A model generated the notes under the pieces. The model did not search any database. It was not told where the DNA came from and saw nothing but the letters and a program-made list of their open reading frames with translations. The position numbers and the translations under genes were made by a program. A stretch of DNA of 15,967 nt from the NCBI GenBank assembly GCA_964583605.1, contig CAZOWL010000096.1:1-15967 (forward strand), written 5' to 3'. Origin of the DNA: CAZOWL01 sp964583605. Its GTDB lineage: Bacteria > Pseudomonadota > Gammaproteobacteria > Chromatiales > Chromatiaceae. Shown piece by piece: positions 14,059 to 15,967 of the stretch (position 1 is the first letter of the stretch; each line of letters starts with the position of its first letter).

Positions 14059-14936
14059 TCGATGTCGGCCGCGCTCACGCCGAGGGCCGCCAAGCCGTCG
14101 CTCGCGCAGACGCTAGCGGTCTGCAGCGACAGGTAGTTGTCCTGGCTGAAGGGCTTGCCGGGCAGGCGCTCGAAGACCCGCGCCTGGAGATGGGACATCC
14201 GATCATCCAACCCGATGACTCGGATGCGCCGTCCGATCGCCTTTGCTGTGTATTCGACGAGCTCCTGAAGCGCGAAGACCCTTGGCCCGCACAGCTGATA
14301 GCGCTGGCCGTGAGTCGTCGGGTCGTGCAAGGCCGCTTGAAACGCCTCGACCACATCTCCGACGTGGACCGGTGCAAGGCGCGCCTCTGGACAGGCCAGC
14401 GGGAAGACGCCCGGGGCCAGGCGCAGTAGACTCGCGAACCGGTTGAAGAAGTGGTCGCCGCGGCCGAAGATGACCGATGGCTGGAAGCTCGTCACACCGA
14501 GATCGGTGCCGGCTTGGCCGTGCGCCAGATCCTCCCCGGCACCCTTCGAGCGGAGATAGCGACTGCGTCCGGCGTTGGCATCGGCGTTCAACGCACTCAT
14601 GTGCAGCACGCGGCGTACACCGGCATCCCGCGCCGCCTCGACCAATGTCCGGACAAGCTCGACATGGACGCGCTCGAAGGTGGTGGTGCCCGATTCGTTG
14701 AGGATGCCCGCTAGATTGATCACGATGTCGCAACCGATGAGCTGGCGGCGCAGATCGTCGCGATCGAAGAGATCCGCCTGGCGCATTTCCAGCGTCGGAA
14801 TCAGGTTCAGCTCGCGGTGCCGGCTCGGACGACGGACCAACACACGGCATCGATAGCCGACCGCAGCGAGGCGGTAGATCAGATGATGGCCGACGAAGCC
14901 AGTGCCCCCGAGTATGCAAATCCTGTTGTTCTTCAT
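14031..14936 (-). CDS. NAD(P)-binding protein, atypical SDR, NDUFA9-like
   Basis: This 301-residue protein has the extended/atypical short-chain dehydrogenase fold. The nucleotide-binding loop ILGGTGFVGHHL spans 8-19. NLAGILNESG (74-83), MSALNADA (113-120), YLRSK (127-131) and FQPSVIFGRGDHFFNRFA (151-168) follow. The last two segments are typical of the complex I NDUFA9 subunit-like group found in many proteobacteria. YxxxK is present, so catalytic ability cannot be excluded, though relatives of NDUFA9 are usually considered structural or regulatory. The ATG at 14936 has a weak GAAG upstream. The C-terminal codons lie within the inverted repeat 14000-14058. The gene is divergent from the TauE/SafE gene (129-bp gap). 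Confidence 0.9.
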   Translation of the reverse strand: MKNNRICILGGTGFVGHHLIYRLAAVGYRCRVLVRRPSRHRELNLIPTLEMRQADLFDRDDLRRQLIGCDIVINLAGILNESGTTTFERVHVELVRTLVEAARDAGVRRVLHMSALNADANAGRSRYLRSKGAGEDLAHGQAGTDLGVTSFQPSVIFGRGDHFFNRFASLLRLAPGVFPLACPEARLAPVHVGDVVEAFQAALHDPTTHGQRYQLCGPRVFALQELVEYTAKAIGRRIRVIGLDDRMSHLQARVFERLPGKPFSQDNYLSLQTASVCASDGLAALGVSAADIEGIVPSYLS

Positions 14937-15065
14937 TGTGTCACTTCGACAAGATGGTGAGACTGGCCCGCTCGCTCGCCACTGCCTGGCGAGGTCGCGG
15001 GCCCACCATTATCGCCCAAGCCGACACATGCCCGGCAAGCTCGTCCCAGCTGGTGCGCATCACCG

Positions 15066-15863
15066 GTGAGCGGACTGGACCTGGCCGCCTACTTTGCCAC
15101 CGGGGCCCTGTCTGGGATCCTGGCCGGACTGCTCGGCTTGGGTGGCGGGATCGTCACGGTGCCGGCCCTGATCCTCGTCTTCTCGCACCAAGGCCTCGCC
15201 GCGGAATGGATTCCGCATCTCGCGGTTGGCACCTCGCTCGCTACGATTGTCGGCACGGGCAGCGCGTCGGTGCGCGCCCATCATCGACGCGGGGCAGTGC
15301 GCTGGGACCTATTTCGAGGCCTGGCGCCCGGCATCGTCATCGGGGCCTGGATTGGCGCGGCCGTGGCCGGCGTGATGCCCGAGGCCTGGCTCAAACGGGT
15401 CTTTGCCATCTTCCTGATCTTCGTCGGCGCCAGAATGCTCACCCGCCGAGCAGCCACTGCGCCCAGGGCCGAGCTGCCCGGGACCGGCGTGCGCCTCGCC
15501 GCGGGGACCGGCATCGGGACGCTCTCCGCCTTGGTCGGGATTGGCGGGGGCACACTGACAGTGCCCTTTTTGACACGCTACGGCCTTGATCTGCGCCGCG
15601 CCGTCGGCACGTCCAGCGCCTGCGGGGTACCCCTGGCCCTCGCGGGCGCACTCGGCTTCGTCGTCACCGGTTGGGCACGTGAGGGGCTCCCGCCCGGCGC
15701 GACCGGCTTCGTCTACTGGCCCGCGGTTCTGGCGATGCTCGCGCTCAGCGTCGCGACAGCCCCCTTTGGAGCCCGCCTCGCGCATTCGCTGCCAATCGAT
15801 GTGGTTCGTCGTGTGTTCGCCGTCGCCCTGTTTCTCGTAGCGACCCAGCTACTGCTGGGCTAA
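15066..15863 (+). CDS. sulfite exporter TauE/SafE family membrane protein
   Basis: This 265-residue polytopic protein shows the two internal repeats of TauE/SafE (DUF81) permeases. GLLGLGGGIVTVPALIL (21-37) with HLAVGTSLATI (51-61) forms the first half. LVGIGGGTLTVPFLTRYG (156-173) with AVGTSSACGVPLAL (179-192) forms the second. Eight or so hydrophobic segments can be counted, and the size is typical. Family members are proposed to move sulfite, sulfonates or other organic anions across the inner membrane; the substrate here is unknown. GTG at 15066 is the only sensible start and lacks a clear Shine-Dalgarno. The TAA stop is inside the composite repeat that closes the window. Confidence 0.92.
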   Translation: MSGLDLAAYFATGALSGILAGLLGLGGGIVTVPALILVFSHQGLAAEWIPHLAVGTSLATIVGTGSASVRAHHRRGAVRWDLFRGLAPGIVIGAWIGAAVAGVMPEAWLKRVFAIFLIFVGARMLTRRAATAPRAELPGTGVRLAAGTGIGTLSALVGIGGGTLTVPFLTRYGLDLRRAVGTSSACGVPLALAGALGFVVTGWAREGLPPGATGFVYWPAVLAMLALSVATAPFGARLAHSLPIDVVRRVFAVALFLVATQLLLG

Positions 15864-15962
15864 CGATCATGGGACGAGGCGAGCCACCCCAGATGATGAA
15901 ATGCCGCCTCGTCCCTGATCGTTCCCTCACCCCAACCCTCTCCCAGAGGGCGAGGGAGCGAA
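15859..15962 (-). repeat. composite REP-like repeat, copy 2 (inverted)
   Basis: This is the inverted partner of 3-106, with 9 differences in 104 bp. The long hairpin has arms 15862-15881 and 15905-15923, almost perfectly paired, followed by the REP-like core 15924-15950. It begins within the last codons of the TauE/SafE gene and supplies the TAA stop. It could act as a transcript-end structure for that gene. Confidence 0.85.
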
Positions 15963-15967
15963 GGTGC

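Noticed and set aside
14936..15589. 217-codon plus-strand open frame
   Set aside because: It overlaps the TauE/SafE gene in another frame; the sequence is arginine-rich and has no membrane segments or motifs.
3..15962. Composite transposon bounded by inverted repeats
   Set aside because: There is no transposase, the ends are REP-like hairpins, the interior consists of ordinary chromosomal genes, and no target duplication can be seen.
1..15967. CRISPR arrays, tRNA or rRNA genes
   Set aside because: No regularly spaced direct repeats and no tRNA or rRNA signature sequences were found on reading both strands.

Overview
The window is GC-rich DNA with strongly G/C-ending codons. It carries ordinary Gram-negative chromosomal genes: an RND efflux pump with its adaptor, a YejF-type peptide ABC ATPase, and a MidA/NDUFAF7-type methyltransferase. 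DUF29, Uma2 and DUF559 genes and dispersed REP-like palindromes lie among them. This mixture suggests a gammaproteobacterium, perhaps a purple sulfur bacterium (Chromatiales). That placement is inference; there is no rRNA or marker gene here to settle it. No tRNA, rRNA, CRISPR array, transposase or prophage gene was seen.

Layout. (1) 1-1240: a composite REP-like repeat, a leader with three perfect short hairpins, an exported protein of unknown function (345-1019), then two stem-loops. (2) 1384-1944: REP-like cores surrounding a DUF559 nuclease gene broken by one missing base. (3) 2105-3461: divergent DUF29 (minus) and Uma2 nuclease (plus) genes. (4) 3827-6400: an orphan double-domain peptide ABC ATPase, converging with and overlapping a tail-anchored membrane protein gene, followed by a small unknown gene. 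(5) 6900-12062, minus strand: a 75-residue unknown ORF, a DUF2452 protein, a membrane-fusion protein and an RND pump. The last two overlap by ATGA and surely form one operon. (6) 12133-15863: an NDUFAF7-like methyltransferase, a two-helix small membrane protein, a converging NDUFA9-like NAD(P)-binding protein, and a divergent TauE/SafE permease. The permease stop codon lies inside a second copy of the composite repeat.

How the genes fit together. The adaptor and RND genes form an efflux unit that must borrow an outer-membrane channel from elsewhere. The ABC ATPase must borrow permeases and a binding protein. Two proteins resemble mitochondrial complex I factors (NDUFAF7, NDUFA9) but are not co-transcribed.

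The main interest is in the repeats. A 104-bp composite element (REP-like core plus a long hairpin) occurs at both extreme ends in inverted orientation. This may mean the window is a whole draft contig broken at repeats. A DUF559 nuclease pseudogene sits between inverted copies of the same core, suggesting a nuclease-REP partnership. A second palindrome family of about 19 bp occurs three times, once inside the 3' end of the ABC gene beside a 14-bp tandem duplication that changes that protein's C-terminus. I found no convincing new defence or biosynthetic system.
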